Origin: Sphingomonadales bacterium
GTDB lineage: Bacteria > Pseudomonadota > Alphaproteobacteria > SMXS01
DNA length: 54,636 nucleotides
Direction: 5' to 3'
Assembly (NCBI GenBank): GCA_022844405.1
Contig: JALHLV010000024.1
Location: forward strand, 1-54,636
Below are positions 35,468 through 44,091 of this stretch, piece after piece. The position numbers and the translations under genes are program-made. The notes under the pieces are model-generated. The model was not told the origin of the DNA, ran no database searches, and saw only the letters and a list, made by a program, of their open reading frames with translations. Within the stretch, counting starts at the first letter, position 1; the number at the start of each line of letters is the position of its first letter.

Positions 35468-35848
35468 TCAGCCTCCAAACGCGATCTTGAGGACGGCGAA
35501 CACCGAGACGGCGCCGCCGGCGAAGCAGACGAAAATGTTCATCAGGCTGGTCGCCAGCCTGGCGCCCTCGCTATGCACGTAGTCTTCGAGAATGACCTGG
35601 ATGCCCAGCTTCAAATGGTAGAAGCCGGCGACCACCAGCAGCAGCATCAGGATGGCCTGGATCGGGTTGCCGAGCCAATCCAGCACCTCGTCGCGCCCGG
35701 CGCCGGTCAGGCACACCAGTTCGGCGACCAGCCAGATCGTGAGCGGGATGAGCGCCACGGCGGAAACCCGCTGCACCCAGAAATGCTGCGTGCCGTCCTT
35801 GGCCGAACCCAGGCCGCGGACCTTGCCGAGGGGCGTGCGCAGGCTCAT
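35468..35848 (-). CDS. sdhD: Succinate dehydrogenase membrane anchor SdhD
   Basis: SdhD is one of two membrane anchors that bind heme b and ubiquinone. The 126-residue protein has three helices (about 27-47, 63-83 and 97-122). His78 (FYHLKLG) is a candidate heme ligand, and DYVH matches the conserved Asp-Tyr quinone-site pair. The open frame extends upstream to 36127, but that part is sdhC in another frame; the ATG at 35848 overlaps the sdhC stop (ATGA). Confidence 0.93.
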   Translation of the reverse strand: MSLRTPLGKVRGLGSAKDGTQHFWVQRVSAVALIPLTIWLVAELVCLTGAGRDEVLDWLGNPIQAILMLLLVVAGFYHLKLGIQVILEDYVHSEGARLATSLMNIFVCFAGGAVSVFAVLKIAFGG

Positions 35849-36243
35849 TGGAACGCTCCCATCATGCTCAGGCCGATACCCCAGGCGACGATCGCCAGCA
35901 CCAGGGCCAGAACGATCACGGTCCAGCCCGAGACCGTCGCCGTCTTCACCTCGAAGCCGTGGCCCATGTCCCAGGCCAGGTGGCGGATGCCGTTGAGCAG
36001 GTGGAACATCAGCGCCAGGGTGACGCCGAACAGCAGCACCATGCCGACGGGCGAGGTGCTGAAGCCCTGCACGCACTCGAACGCCTCGTAGCCGCTGGCG
36101 GCGGCGAACAGCCACCAGGCGAGCCACAGCGCACCGGCCCCCAGCGCCACGCCGGAGGCGCGGTGCAGGATCGAGGTCGCCATGGTGACGGTCCAGCGAT
36201 AGACGCCAAGATGCGGCGAGAGAGGGCGTTTTACGTGCGCCAT
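35845..36243 (-). CDS. sdhC: Succinate dehydrogenase cytochrome b556 subunit SdhC
   Basis: SdhC anchors the enzyme in the inner membrane and shares the heme. The family motif RPLSPHLGVYRW and SILHRASGVAL near the N-terminus are clear. Three helices follow, with HLLNGIRHLAWD holding the candidate heme ligand (His81 or His88). At 132 residues it is complete. It is the first gene of sdhCDAB, preceded by GGGGAGC and a region with a 14-bp palindrome. Confidence 0.96.
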   Translation of the reverse strand: MAHVKRPLSPHLGVYRWTVTMATSILHRASGVALGAGALWLAWWLFAAASGYEAFECVQGFSTSPVGMVLLFGVTLALMFHLLNGIRHLAWDMGHGFEVKTATVSGWTVIVLALVLAIVAWGIGLSMMGAFQ

Positions 36244-36289
36244 GAGCAGCTCCCCATAGACGATCCCCGGTTGGAATGGCGCGCCATCT

Positions 36290-36303
36290 TAGTCGCGCGA
36301 CTA
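36290..36303. promoter_or_regulatory. Perfect 14-bp palindrome upstream of sdhC
   Basis: TAGTCGCGCGACTA is fully symmetric and begins 47 bases before the sdhC ATG. On the minus strand it falls between TTGACC (36313-36308) and AAGATG (36290-36285), which are 17 bases apart and could be a weak promoter; the palindrome shares its last base with the -10. That would suit a repressor operator. Other possible -10 boxes lie further upstream, so this is tentative. Confidence 0.4.
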
Positions 36304-36465
36304 GTCAGGTCAACGCCATACTCCGGTTATGTCCCGCTTATACTCCCTTCGCCGGTAGCGGCGAGCGCATAACGGCTATGCACCGCCAGGTTGGGCCTGT
36401 CCCGTTGCGAGTCATTTGCGTTCCGGCCGATTGGGTCTATCGTTCGGAACTGGAGGGCGCGTCCC

Positions 36466-36981
36466 GTGATCACCCAGTCAGGCATCTCGATCCGGCAAGG
36501 CACCAGCGGCGACGCCGAAGGCATCGCCCGGGTGCATGTGGAAAGCTGGCGCGAGACCTATGACGGCATCCTGCCGCCCCGCGTCCTGTCGGCGCAGACC
36601 TATGCCAGGCGCCTCGCCCTGTGGCGCCAGACGCTGGCGCGCGACACCGACCGGCTGGTGCTGGTCGCCGAGGCCGCCAGGCAGATCGTCGGCTTCGCCA
36701 CCAGCGGCCGCAACCGCAACCCCGCCATCCCCTTCACCGCCGAGATGTATACCCTCTACGTGCTGCCCGATTGGCAGGGCGAGGGCATCGGCCAGGAGCT
36801 GTTCCGGGAATCCAGCCGGCGGCTCTCGGCCGATGGCCACAAGAACCTGGTCACCTGGGTGCTGGCCGACAACCCGTCGGTCGGCTTCTACGAATGGCTG
36901 GGCGGCATCCCCGTCGGCGAACGCGACGAACGCTTCGGCATGGCCGTGCTGCGGCAGCGCGCTTATGGGTGGTGGATTTAG
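36466..36981 (+). CDS. GNAT family N-acetyltransferase
   Basis: GNAT enzymes transfer acetyl from acetyl-CoA to an amine. The 171-residue protein shows strand 1 (ISIRQGTSGDAEGIARVHVESWRETY, core IARVHVESWRETY), the beta-4 strand MYTLYVLPDWQGEGIGQELF with the CoA loop QGEGIG, and the late NPSVGFYEWLGG motif. The substrate is unknown; the sequence resembles general acetyltransferases rather than a named RimI. GGAGG at 36452-36456 supports the GTG at 36466. It converges with the ParE-like gene, and the stop codons overlap. Confidence 0.86.
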   Translation: MITQSGISIRQGTSGDAEGIARVHVESWRETYDGILPPRVLSAQTYARRLALWRQTLARDTDRLVLVAEAARQIVGFATSGRNRNPAIPFTAEMYTLYVLPDWQGEGIGQELFRESSRRLSADGHKNLVTWVLADNPSVGFYEWLGGIPVGERDERFGMAVLRQRAYGWWI

Positions 36982-37256
36982 AGACGACGTGGCCAGCGGC
37001 GGCGGCCATGCAGCACCGCCCGAACACCGATCCGGTCCTCGTAAATCTGATAAATGACGATATAGGGCGTGACCACGAGTTCCCGCGTCTTGCGGATGCG
37101 ACCGCGCCGGCCAATCTCCGGAAACTCCTTCAGCCCAAGGACCCGGTTTTGGATCAGCTGGGCCATTTCTTCGGCCGCCCGCATGTTGTCCCGAGCAATG
37201 TACGCCCAGATCTCTTCCAGTTCATGGACAGCCCGGCGGTCCCAGACGAGCCTCAT
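36978..37256 (-). CDS. ParE/RelE-type toxin
   Basis: This 92-residue basic protein has the ParE-type fold signature: WDRRAVHELEEIWAYIARDN at the N-terminus, a second helix, then GRRGRIRKTRELVVTPYIVIYQI, whose core RELVVTPYIVIYQI is typical. ParE toxins poison DNA gyrase and RelE toxins cut mRNA at the ribosome; the sequence fits ParE better, with no RelE catalytic set I can be sure of. Its ATG overlaps the antitoxin stop by four bases, so the pair is coupled. Its stop overlaps the GNAT stop on the other strand. Confidence 0.86.
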   Translation of the reverse strand: MRLVWDRRAVHELEEIWAYIARDNMRAAEEMAQLIQNRVLGLKEFPEIGRRGRIRKTRELVVTPYIVIYQIYEDRIGVRAVLHGRRRWPRRL

Positions 37257-37507
37257 TCAGCGCGGGATCCGAGCATTCTCTTGAAGGCCGCCTCGACTTC
37301 TTCTTCCGTTGCCCATTCCTCGGTTTCCATCCGTTCCCGAAGACCTTCGTACTGGGACTCCAGGATGTCCTGCGGAACGTCGGAGAAGTCCGTGACTTCC
37401 TCGATCGTTACCTCGACGTCGTCATCCGGGTGCAGGGGCGAGTCCAGCCGTGCCGCCTGTTCGGGCGGCAGGTCGCGGGCCTTGATGCGGAACGACACCT
37501 TGTTCAT
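37253..37507 (-). CDS. Antitoxin of the ParE-type pair, family not recognised
   Basis: This 84-residue acidic protein lies directly upstream of the toxin, as antitoxins do. The N-terminal half (KVSFRIKARDLPPEQAARL, then DDDVEVTIEEV) looks like alternating strands. The C-terminal half is a highly charged helix (LRERMETEEWATEEEVEAAF) that could wrap the toxin. I do not see a ParD ribbon-helix-helix, a Phd fold or an Xre helix-turn-helix. The frame stays open upstream to 37729, but that part is mch in another frame. ATG 37507 follows TATATT. Confidence 0.72.
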   Translation of the reverse strand: MNKVSFRIKARDLPPEQAARLDSPLHPDDDVEVTIEEVTDFSDVPQDILESQYEGLRERMETEEWATEEEVEAAFKRMLGSRAE

Positions 37508-37545
37508 ACCGGAAATATAGACGAGATCGCCCCGTCCGGCGAGCC

Positions 37546-38598
37546 TCAGCCGCGTGGCATCAGCGCCCAGTAGTCCAGGTCCAGCACCACGGCGGCATGG
37601 TCCTTGCCGTCCTCGCCCTTGTCGGGGAAGTCGGCGGCGGGCTGGTTCTTGACGCCGACGGTGCGCAGGCGCAGGGCGCCGACGTCGGTGCGGCCCGGAA
37701 TCTCGGCCTTGTCGACCACTTCCGACCACGCGAAGATGGTGTCGCCCGCGAAGCTGGGCGCCACGTGGCGGCCGCCGTTGAGCGCGGCGATGAAGCAGGC
37801 ATTGCCCAGGCCGTTGAAGCTGATGGCGCGGGCCAGCGAGATGATGTGGCCGCCATAGATCAGCCGCCTGCCGAACCGGCTGTCGGCCTGCATGACCTGG
37901 TTGAAATGCACCCGCGCCGTGTTCTGGTAGAGGCGCGTCGCCAGCATGTGCTCAGCTTCCTCCATGGTGATGCCGTCCACATGGTCGATCTTCTCGCCCA
38001 CCTGGTAGTCGTCCCACAGGTGCGATGACCCGGCGAGCACCGTGTCGTAGGCGGAGAAGTCCATGTCCTCCGGCACCACCAGGTCGCGGGCGGCGACGGC
38101 GGCGGGCAGGTCGGGAATGGTTTCCTTCGGCGCCTTGGCGGCGGGATCGCCCTTGTTGACCATCACCCAGCGGACATAGTCGAGCACGACCTCGTCGGCC
38201 TGGTTGGTGCCGGTCGAGCGCACATAGACCACGCCCGCCTTGCCGTTCGACAGCTCGCGCAGGCCAATGACCTGGGAAACGGCGGTCAGCGTGTCGCCCG
38301 GATAGACCGGCTTCAGGAACCGGCCGTCGGCATAGCCCAGATTGGCCACCGCGTTGAGCGAGATGTCCGGCACGGTCTTGCCGAACACGAAGTGGAAGGT
38401 GAGGAAATCGTCGAGCGGCGCGGCCGCGAGGCCCAGGTCCATGGCGAACAGGTCCGAGCAGTTGACCGCGAAGCGCGAGCCGTAGAGCGCGGTGTAGAGC
38501 GCCACGTCGCCTTCGGTCACCGTCCGCGGCGTGGCGTGGACGAGCTCCTGGCCCAGCTTGAAGTCCTCGAAGAAATTGCCGCGCGCGGTCTTGGTCAT
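37546..38598 (-). CDS. MaoC-type hydratase, probable mesaconyl-CoA hydratase
   Basis: This 350-residue protein carries two hot-dog (MaoC) domains; the N-terminal one has FHFVFGKTVPDISLNAVANL and YPGDTLTAVSQV, and the second has NTARVHFNQ and GGHIISLARAISFNGL. The whole length and these motifs match the mesaconyl-CoA hydratase type, which hydrates mesaconyl-C1-CoA to beta-methylmalyl-CoA in the ethylmalonyl-CoA pathway. The adjacent CitE-type gene supports this. The ATG at 38598 starts one base after that gene's stop. Other MaoC dehydratases remain possible. Confidence 0.72.
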   Translation of the reverse strand: MTKTARGNFFEDFKLGQELVHATPRTVTEGDVALYTALYGSRFAVNCSDLFAMDLGLAAAPLDDFLTFHFVFGKTVPDISLNAVANLGYADGRFLKPVYPGDTLTAVSQVIGLRELSNGKAGVVYVRSTGTNQADEVVLDYVRWVMVNKGDPAAKAPKETIPDLPAAVAARDLVVPEDMDFSAYDTVLAGSSHLWDDYQVGEKIDHVDGITMEEAEHMLATRLYQNTARVHFNQVMQADSRFGRRLIYGGHIISLARAISFNGLGNACFIAALNGGRHVAPSFAGDTIFAWSEVVDKAEIPGRTDVGALRLRTVGVKNQPAADFPDKGEDGKDHAAVVLDLDYWALMPRG

Positions 38599-38599
38599 G

Positions 38600-39478
38600 T
38601 CACGCGGCCTGCAGGTTTTCGATGGCCTCGGCCAGCGCGACGACGCGCCTGGCGTTCTCCACATGCAGGTTCTCGACCAGCTTGCCGTCGACCACCACCA
38701 CGCCCTTGCCTTCCTTCTCGGCGGCGGCGAACGCCTCGATGATGCGGCGCGACAGGTCCACCTCGGCGGCGTCGGGCGCATAGACCTCGTTGCACGGCTC
38801 CACCTGGCTGGGATGGATCAGGGTCTTGCCGTCGAAGCCGAACTCCAGGCCCTGGACGCAGGCGTCGCGGAAGCCGGCCGCGTCCTGCAGGTCAAGATAG
38901 ACGCCGTCGAGCACCGCCAGGCCCTCGGCCCGCGCCGCCAGGATCGACAGCGACAGGCTGGTCAGCATGGGCAGGCGAAGGGGCGTATGGCGGGCATGGA
39001 CGTCCTTCACCAGGTCGGACGTGCCCATCACCAGGGCGCCGAGGCGCGGCGAGGCGGCGGCGATGTCGGCCACCTTCAATATGCCGCGCGGCGTCTCGAT
39101 CATGCACCAGATGGCGGTGGTGGCCAGCGCGCCCGAGGCGGTCATCAGGCTTTCGACCTTGTGCACCATCTCGGCCGATTCGACCTTTGGCACCAGGATC
39201 GCGTCGGGCTGCACCGAGACGGCGGCCCGGATGTCCTCGACGCCCCACGGCGTGTCGAGGCCGTTGATGCGGATGATCATCTCGCGCCCGCCATAACCGC
39301 CCTGATGCACCGAGTTGCACACCGTCTCGCGCGCCGCCGCCTTGGCGTCGGGCGCCACCGCGTCCTCCAGGTCGAGGATGATGGCGTCGGCCGGAATGGT
39401 CTTGGCCTTCTCCTGCGCCCGGGCGTTGGAACCCGGCATATAGAGCACGCTGCGGCGAGGGCGGAAGGTGGCGGCCAT
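38600..39478 (-). CDS. HpcH/HpaI (CitE-type) CoA-ester lyase or malyl-CoA thioesterase
   Basis: This 292-residue TIM-barrel protein has the CitE-type motifs SVLYMPGSNARAQEKA, AIILDLEDAVAPDAK (Mg-binding Glu and Asp), ILVPKVESAE and FDGKTLIHPSQ. In alphaproteobacteria such proteins are either malyl-CoA/beta-methylmalyl-CoA lyase (Mcl1) or (3S)-malyl-CoA thioesterase (Mcl2). The C-terminal VVVVDGKLVENLHVENAR resembles Mcl2 more, from memory of that family. AGGGGA lies before ATG 39478; an in-frame extension to 39511 has no ribosome site. It is cotranscribed with the hydratase. Confidence 0.8.
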   Translation of the reverse strand: MAATFRPRRSVLYMPGSNARAQEKAKTIPADAIILDLEDAVAPDAKAAARETVCNSVHQGGYGGREMIIRINGLDTPWGVEDIRAAVSVQPDAILVPKVESAEMVHKVESLMTASGALATTAIWCMIETPRGILKVADIAAASPRLGALVMGTSDLVKDVHARHTPLRLPMLTSLSLSILAARAEGLAVLDGVYLDLQDAAGFRDACVQGLEFGFDGKTLIHPSQVEPCNEVYAPDAAEVDLSRRIIEAFAAAEKEGKGVVVVDGKLVENLHVENARRVVALAEAIENLQAA

Positions 39479-39568
39479 GACGATCCCCTGATGCTGGTTG
39501 TTTCGCGCCAACCTAGTGAAGGTGCGCGCCCGCGGTAAAGTTCATTTTCCGCGCAGGTGGGATGAGGT

Positions 39569-40594
39569 CTACGACGCCTTCTTCAGGTGCCTGCGCCCCA
39601 GCAGCTCGGCGATCTGGACGGCGTTGAGCGCCGCGCCCTTGCGCAAATTGTCGGACACGCACCACAGCGCGAGGCCGTGCTCGACCGTCGGGTCCTTGCG
39701 GATGCGGCTGACGAAGGTGGCGTAGTCGCCGACGCATTCGACCGGGGTCATGTAGCCTTCGTCCTCGCGCTGGTCGACGACCATGATGCCGGGCGATTCG
39801 CGCAGGATGTCGCGGGCGCGCTTCTCGTCGATCGGGTTGTGGAATTCGACGTTGATCGCCTCCGAGTGGCCGACGAACACCGGCACGCGCACGCAGGTGG
39901 CGGTCAGCTTGATGTCCGGGTCGAGGATCTTGTTGGTCTCGGCCGACATCTTCCACTCTTCCTTGGTGTAGCCGTCGTCCATGAACACGTCGATGTGCGG
40001 GATCACGTTGAACGCGATCTGCTTGGTGAAGCGTTCCTTCTTGATCGGATCGTTGACGAAGATGGCGCGGGTCTGGGTGAACAGCTCGTCCATGGCCTCG
40101 TTGCCGGCGCCCGACACCGACTGGTAGGTCGAGACGACGACGCGCTTGATCCTGGCCACGTCGTGCAGCGGCTTGAGCGCGACGACGAGTTGGGCGGTGG
40201 AGCAGTTCGGGTTGGCGATGATGTTGCGCTTGGTGTAACCGGCGATGGCGTCGGCGTTCACTTCCGGCACGATCAGCGGCACGTCCGGGTCCATGCGGAA
40301 ATACGAGCTGTTGTCGATGACCGTGCAGCCGGTGGCGGCGACCTTCGGACCCCATTCCTTCGACACGGCCGACCCGGCCGAGAACAGCGCGATGTCGGTG
40401 CCGCGGAAATCGTAGTTCTCCAGCGACTGGCACTTGAGGATCTTGGTGTCGCCGAACGAGATTTCCCTGCCCTGCGAGCGGCGCGACGCCAGCGCGACCA
40501 CCTCGGACACCGGAAACTGGCGCTCGGCCAGGATCTGCAGCATCTCGCGGCCGACCACGCCGGTCGCGCCGACAACGGCTACCTTGTAACCCAT
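39569..40594 (-). CDS. asd: Aspartate-semialdehyde dehydrogenase
   Basis: Asd reduces aspartyl phosphate to aspartate semialdehyde, the branch point to lysine, diaminopimelate, threonine and methionine. The NADP motif GATGVVGREM is at residues 9-18, and the catalytic Cys131 is in NPNCSTAQ. The substrate region contains the FVGHSEAI motif. I start at ATG 40594 (341 residues); the longer open frame is leuB in another frame. dapF, further along the same pathway, is at 48.6 kb. leuB precedes it by 17 bases. Confidence 0.96.
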   Translation of the reverse strand: MGYKVAVVGATGVVGREMLQILAERQFPVSEVVALASRRSQGREISFGDTKILKCQSLENYDFRGTDIALFSAGSAVSKEWGPKVAATGCTVIDNSSYFRMDPDVPLIVPEVNADAIAGYTKRNIIANPNCSTAQLVVALKPLHDVARIKRVVVSTYQSVSGAGNEAMDELFTQTRAIFVNDPIKKERFTKQIAFNVIPHIDVFMDDGYTKEEWKMSAETNKILDPDIKLTATCVRVPVFVGHSEAINVEFHNPIDEKRARDILRESPGIMVVDQREDEGYMTPVECVGDYATFVSRIRKDPTVEHGLALWCVSDNLRKGAALNAVQIAELLGRRHLKKAS

Positions 40595-40611
40595 GTTCTT
40601 CTCCAGCGCCG

Positions 40612-41727
40612 TCACGCGGCGCGCTTGTCGAGCGCCGCCAGGATGGCGTCGCCCATGCCGGTGGTCGACGTCCTGGTCATCCCCGGCTGCATGATGTCGC
40701 CGGTCCGGAAGCCGGCGGCGAGCACGTCCTGCACCGCCTGCTCGACCAGGTCCGCGTCGGCGCCCAGATCGTAGGAGTAGCGCAGCGCCATGGCGAAGCT
40801 GAGGATGGTGGCGATCGGGTTGGCCAGGTTCTGGCCGGCGATGTCCGGCGCGCTGCCATGGACCGGCTCGTACATGGCCCGGCGCTTGCCGTTGGCGTCG
40901 GCGGCGCCCAGCGACGCCGACGGCAGCATGCCCAGCGAGCCGGTCAGCATGGCGGCGATGTCCGACAGCACGTCGCCGAACAGATTGTCGGTGACGATGA
41001 CGTCGAACTGCTTGGGATTGCGCACCAGCTGCATGGCGCAGTTGTCGGCGTACATGTGCGAGATCGGGATGTCGGCGTATTCGTTGTCGTGCACCCACTG
41101 CGCTTCCTCGCGCCACAGGATGCCCGACTCCATGACGTTGGCCTTCTCCGAGCTGGTCACCTTGCCGTTCGGGCGCGCCCTGGCGATGTCGAAGGCGACC
41201 CGGACCACGCGGCGGATCTCGTCGGTGTCGTAGACCTGGGTGTTGACGCCGCGGCGCTGGCCGTTGGGCAGCGTGGTGATGCCGCGCGGCTCGCCGAAAT
41301 AGACGCCGCCGGTCAGCTCGCGGACGATCAGGATGTCGAGGCCGGCGACCACGTCGCGCTTCAGCGACGAGGCGTCGGCGAGCGCGTCGAAGCACACGGC
41401 GGGACGCAGATTGGCGAACAGCTCCAGGTCCTTGCGCAGGCGCAGCAGGCCGCGCTCGGGCTTGATCGAGAAGTCGATGTTGTCCCATTTCGGGCCGCCG
41501 ACCGCGCCGAGCAGCACCGCGTCGGCCTTGAACGCCTTGTCCATCACCGCGTCGGTGACCGGCACGCCGTGGGCGTCGATGCTGGCGCCGCCGACCAGAT
41601 CCTCGTCCAGCTCGAAGGACAGCGACCGGTTCTTCTCCAGCCAGGCGATGATGCGGCGGACCTGCGCCATGGCTTCGGCGCCAATGCCGTCGCCCGGCAG
41701 GATCAGCAGGCTGCGATTGCTGGCCAT
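40612..41727 (-). CDS. leuB: 3-isopropylmalate dehydrogenase
   Basis: LeuB oxidatively decarboxylates 3-isopropylmalate to the leucine precursor ketoacid with NAD+. [12 protein letters not shown] opens the Rossmann-like fold, [11 protein letters not shown] and [14 protein letters not shown] are in the substrate loop, and [20 protein letters not shown] holds metal and NAD ligands. The 371 residues are full length. It starts 14 bases after leuD. Confidence 0.97.
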   Translation of the reverse strand: MASNRSLLILPGDGIGAEAMAQVRRIIAWLEKNRSLSFELDEDLVGGASIDAHGVPVTDAVMDKAFKADAVLLGAVGGPKWDNIDFSIKPERGLLRLRKDLELFANLRPAVCFDALADASSLKRDVVAGLDILIVRELTGGVYFGEPRGITTLPNGQRRGVNTQVYDTDEIRRVVRVAFDIARARPNGKVTSSEKANVMESGILWREEAQWVHDNEYADIPISHMYADNCAMQLVRNPKQFDVIVTDNLFGDVLSDIAAMLTGSLGMLPSASLGAADANGKRRAMYEPVHGSAPDIAGQNLANPIATILSFAMALRYSYDLGADADLVEQAVQDVLAAGFRTGDIMQPGMTRTSTTGMGDAILAALDKRAA

Positions 41728-41741
41728 GGTGTGGATGCTCC

Positions 41742-42362
41742 TTAGACGGCTTGGCTGTACAGCCAGGGCTGCGAGGCGTGCTGCTTCGCTTCGAAGCTGT
41801 CGATGCTGGCCTTCTTTTCCAGCGTCAGGCCGATGTCGTCCAGGCCGTTCAGCAGGCAGTGCTTGCGGAACGGATCGATCTCGAAGCGGATCTTGCCGCC
41901 GTCGGGGCCGGTGATCTCCTGGGTTTCCAGGTCAACCGACACGATGGCGTTGGCGCCGCGCTCGGCGTCGTCCATCAGCTTGTCCACGTCCGACTGGGGC
42001 AGCACGATCGGCAGGATGCCGTTCTTGAAGCAGTTGTTGTAGAAAATGTCGGCGAAGCTGGGCGCGATGACGCAGGTGATGCCGAAATCCAGGATCGCCC
42101 AGGGCGCATGCTCGCGCGACGAGCCGCAGCCGAAGTTCTCGCCGGCCACCAGGATCTTGGCCTGGCGGTAGGCGGGCTGGTTCAGCACGAATTCCGGCTT
42201 CTCCGACCCGTCCTGGTTGAAGCGCATCTCGTCGAACAGGCCGCGGCCGAGACCGTCGCGGGAGATGACCTTCAGGAACTGCTTCGGGATGATCATGTCG
42301 GTGTCGACGTTGATCATGGGCAGCGGCGCCGCCACGCCGGTCAGCTTGGTGAACTTGTCCAT
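41742..42362 (-). CDS. leuD: 3-isopropylmalate dehydratase small subunit
   Basis: LeuD is the small subunit of isopropylmalate isomerase, carrying the swivelling domain. [13 protein letters not shown] and [16 protein letters not shown] are the family motifs. The frame is open upstream to 42419, but the ATG at 42362 is preceded by GAGGAG and gives the standard N-terminus (206 residues). An 86-base gap and a small ORF separate it from leuC. Confidence 0.96.
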   Translation of the reverse strand: MDKFTKLTGVAAPLPMINVDTDMIIPKQFLKVISRDGLGRGLFDEMRFNQDGSEKPEFVLNQPAYRQAKILVAGENFGCGSSREHAPWAILDFGITCVIAPSFADIFYNNCFKNGILPIVLPQSDVDKLMDDAERGANAIVSVDLETQEITGPDGGKIRFEIDPFRKHCLLNGLDDIGLTLEKKASIDSFEAKQHASQPWLYSQAV

Positions 42363-42448
42363 CGGTCTCTCCTCAATACCGAAGAGGGCCGGGTAACCGG
42401 CCCCCTGTCGTGGTCGCATCCGCTTCCAGCAATGGCCGGAGCCGCAGA

Positions 42449-42625
42449 CTAGTTCTTCACCTTGATGATGCCGAACTCGCCCTTGGTGCCGTCGAAATCG
42501 TCGGCGATGCCGAGGACGTGCAGCCTTTCCATACGCGGCCTTTCCTCGGCCGACGCATGTTCCTTCGCCAGCTCGATCGCGCGGCGGAGGGTTGCGGCCC
42601 AGAGTTCGTCACTGATCAGCGCCAT
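42449..42625 (-). CDS. Small ORF (58 codons) between leuC and leuD, function unknown
   Basis: An unbroken 58-codon frame runs from ATG 42625 to TAG at 42449, on the operon strand. It is preceded by GGAG nine bases upstream of the ATG. The start is [20 protein letters not shown], the middle is rich in charged residues, and it ends FGIIKVKN. Third positions are mostly G or C, as in the genes beside it. It starts 37 bases after leuC. I do not recognise the protein; the first half looks like an amphipathic helix. Confidence 0.55.
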   Translation of the reverse strand: MALISDELWAATLRRAIELAKEHASAEERPRMERLHVLGIADDFDGTKGEFGIIKVKN

Positions 42626-42662
42626 GGTGTCGTTCTCCCCATATTCACGCGGTGCGAAAAAC

Positions 42663-44072
42663 CTATTGGAAGTCGCGCACGTCGACCAGATGTCCGGCGA
42701 TGGCGGCGGCGGCGGCCATGGCGGGGCTCATCAGATGGGTGCGCCCGCCGCGGCCCTGGCGGCCTTCGAAATTGCGGTTCGAGGTCGACGCGCAGCGCTC
42801 GCCCGGCTCCAGCCGGTCGGCGTTCATGGCCAGGCACATGGAACAGCCCGGCTCGCGCCATTCGAAGCCGGCCTCGACGAAGATCTTGTCGAGCCCTTCG
42901 GCCTCGGCCTGTTCCTTCACCAGGCCCGAGCCTGGCACGACCATGGCGCTGGTCACGTTCGGCGCGACCTTGCGGCCCTTGGCGATGACGGCGGCGGCGC
43001 GCATGTCCTCGATCCGGCCGTTGGTGCACGAGCCGATGAACACCCGGTCGACAGCCACGTCGGTCAGCTTGGTGCGCGGCGTCAGGCCCATGTAATCCAG
43101 CGACCGCTCGGTGGCGTGACGGCGGCTGTCCTCGGCGAAATCCTCCGGCGCGGGCACGCTGCCGGTGATCGGCAGCACGTCCTGCGGGCTGGTGCCCCAG
43201 GTGACCTGCGGCGCGATCTCGTTGCCGTCGAGGGTGATCTCCACGTCGAATTTGGCGCCCGGATCGGTCTTCAGGTCGCGCCATGCGGCGACGGCCATTT
43301 CCCACGCCGCGCCCTTCGGCGCCAGCGGGCGGCCCTTGAAATACTCGACCGTCTTCTCGTCGGCGGCGATCAGGCCGGCGCGGGCGCCCGCCTCGATGGT
43401 CATGTTGCAGACCGTCATGCGGCCTTCCATGGACAGCGCCTCGATCACCGGGCCGGCGAACTCGACCACGTAGCCTGTGCCGCCGGCGGTGCCGAGCCTG
43501 CCGATGATGGCGAGCACCACGTCCTTGGCGGTGACGCCCACGGGCAGCGTACCGGTGACGGTGACGCGCATGTTCTTCGAGCGCTTCTGGATCAGCGTCT
43601 GGGTGGCGAGCACATGCTCGACCTCGGACGTGCCGATGCCGAACGCCAGCGCGCCGAACGCGCCGTGCGTCGCGGTGTGCGAGTCGCCGCAGACGATGGT
43701 GGTGCCCGGCAGGGTGAAGCCCTGCTCCGGCCCGATGACGTGGACGATGCCCTGGCGGATGTCGTCCATGCCCAGATAGGTCACGCCGAACTCGCGGGCG
43801 TTGTTCTCGAGGGTCTGGACCTGCACGGCGGATTCGGGATCGGCGATGCCGTTGGCGCGGCCGAGCGTGGGCACGTTGTGGTCCGGCACGGCGAGCGTGG
43901 CCTCCGGACGGTGCACCGTGCGACCGGCCATGCGCAGGCCTTCGAAGGCCTGCGGGCTGGTCACCTCGTGAACCAGGTGGCGATCGATGTAGAGGACACA
44001 GGTGCCGTCCTCCGCCTGATGCACCAGGTGGCTATCCCAGATCTTGTCGTAGAGCGTCTTAGGTCCGCTCAT
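42663..44072 (-). CDS. leuC: 3-isopropylmalate dehydratase large subunit
   Basis: LeuC binds the 4Fe-4S cluster and, with LeuD, isomerises 2- to 3-isopropylmalate. Cluster cysteines are in [12 protein letters not shown] and [30 protein letters not shown] is another family signature. ATG 44072 (469 residues, [17 protein letters not shown]) follows AGGAGA; the open frame upstream is rplS in another frame. It begins 19 bases after the rplS stop, so ribosomal and leucine genes share a transcript. Confidence 0.97.
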   Translation of the reverse strand: MSGPKTLYDKIWDSHLVHQAEDGTCVLYIDRHLVHEVTSPQAFEGLRMAGRTVHRPEATLAVPDHNVPTLGRANGIADPESAVQVQTLENNAREFGVTYLGMDDIRQGIVHVIGPEQGFTLPGTTIVCGDSHTATHGAFGALAFGIGTSEVEHVLATQTLIQKRSKNMRVTVTGTLPVGVTAKDVVLAIIGRLGTAGGTGYVVEFAGPVIEALSMEGRMTVCNMTIEAGARAGLIAADEKTVEYFKGRPLAPKGAAWEMAVAAWRDLKTDPGAKFDVEITLDGNEIAPQVTWGTSPQDVLPITGSVPAPEDFAEDSRRHATERSLDYMGLTPRTKLTDVAVDRVFIGSCTNGRIEDMRAAAVIAKGRKVAPNVTSAMVVPGSGLVKEQAEAEGLDKIFVEAGFEWREPGCSMCLAMNADRLEPGERCASTSNRNFEGRQGRGGRTHLMSPAMAAAAAIAGHLVDVRDFQ

Positions 44073-44091
44073 CGGGCAGGTCTCCTGTAGG

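Noticed and set aside
39569-41488. A 639-codon open frame extending asd upstream
   Set aside because: The added part overlaps leuB in another phase and has no similarity to Asd. ATG 40594 gives the family N-terminus.
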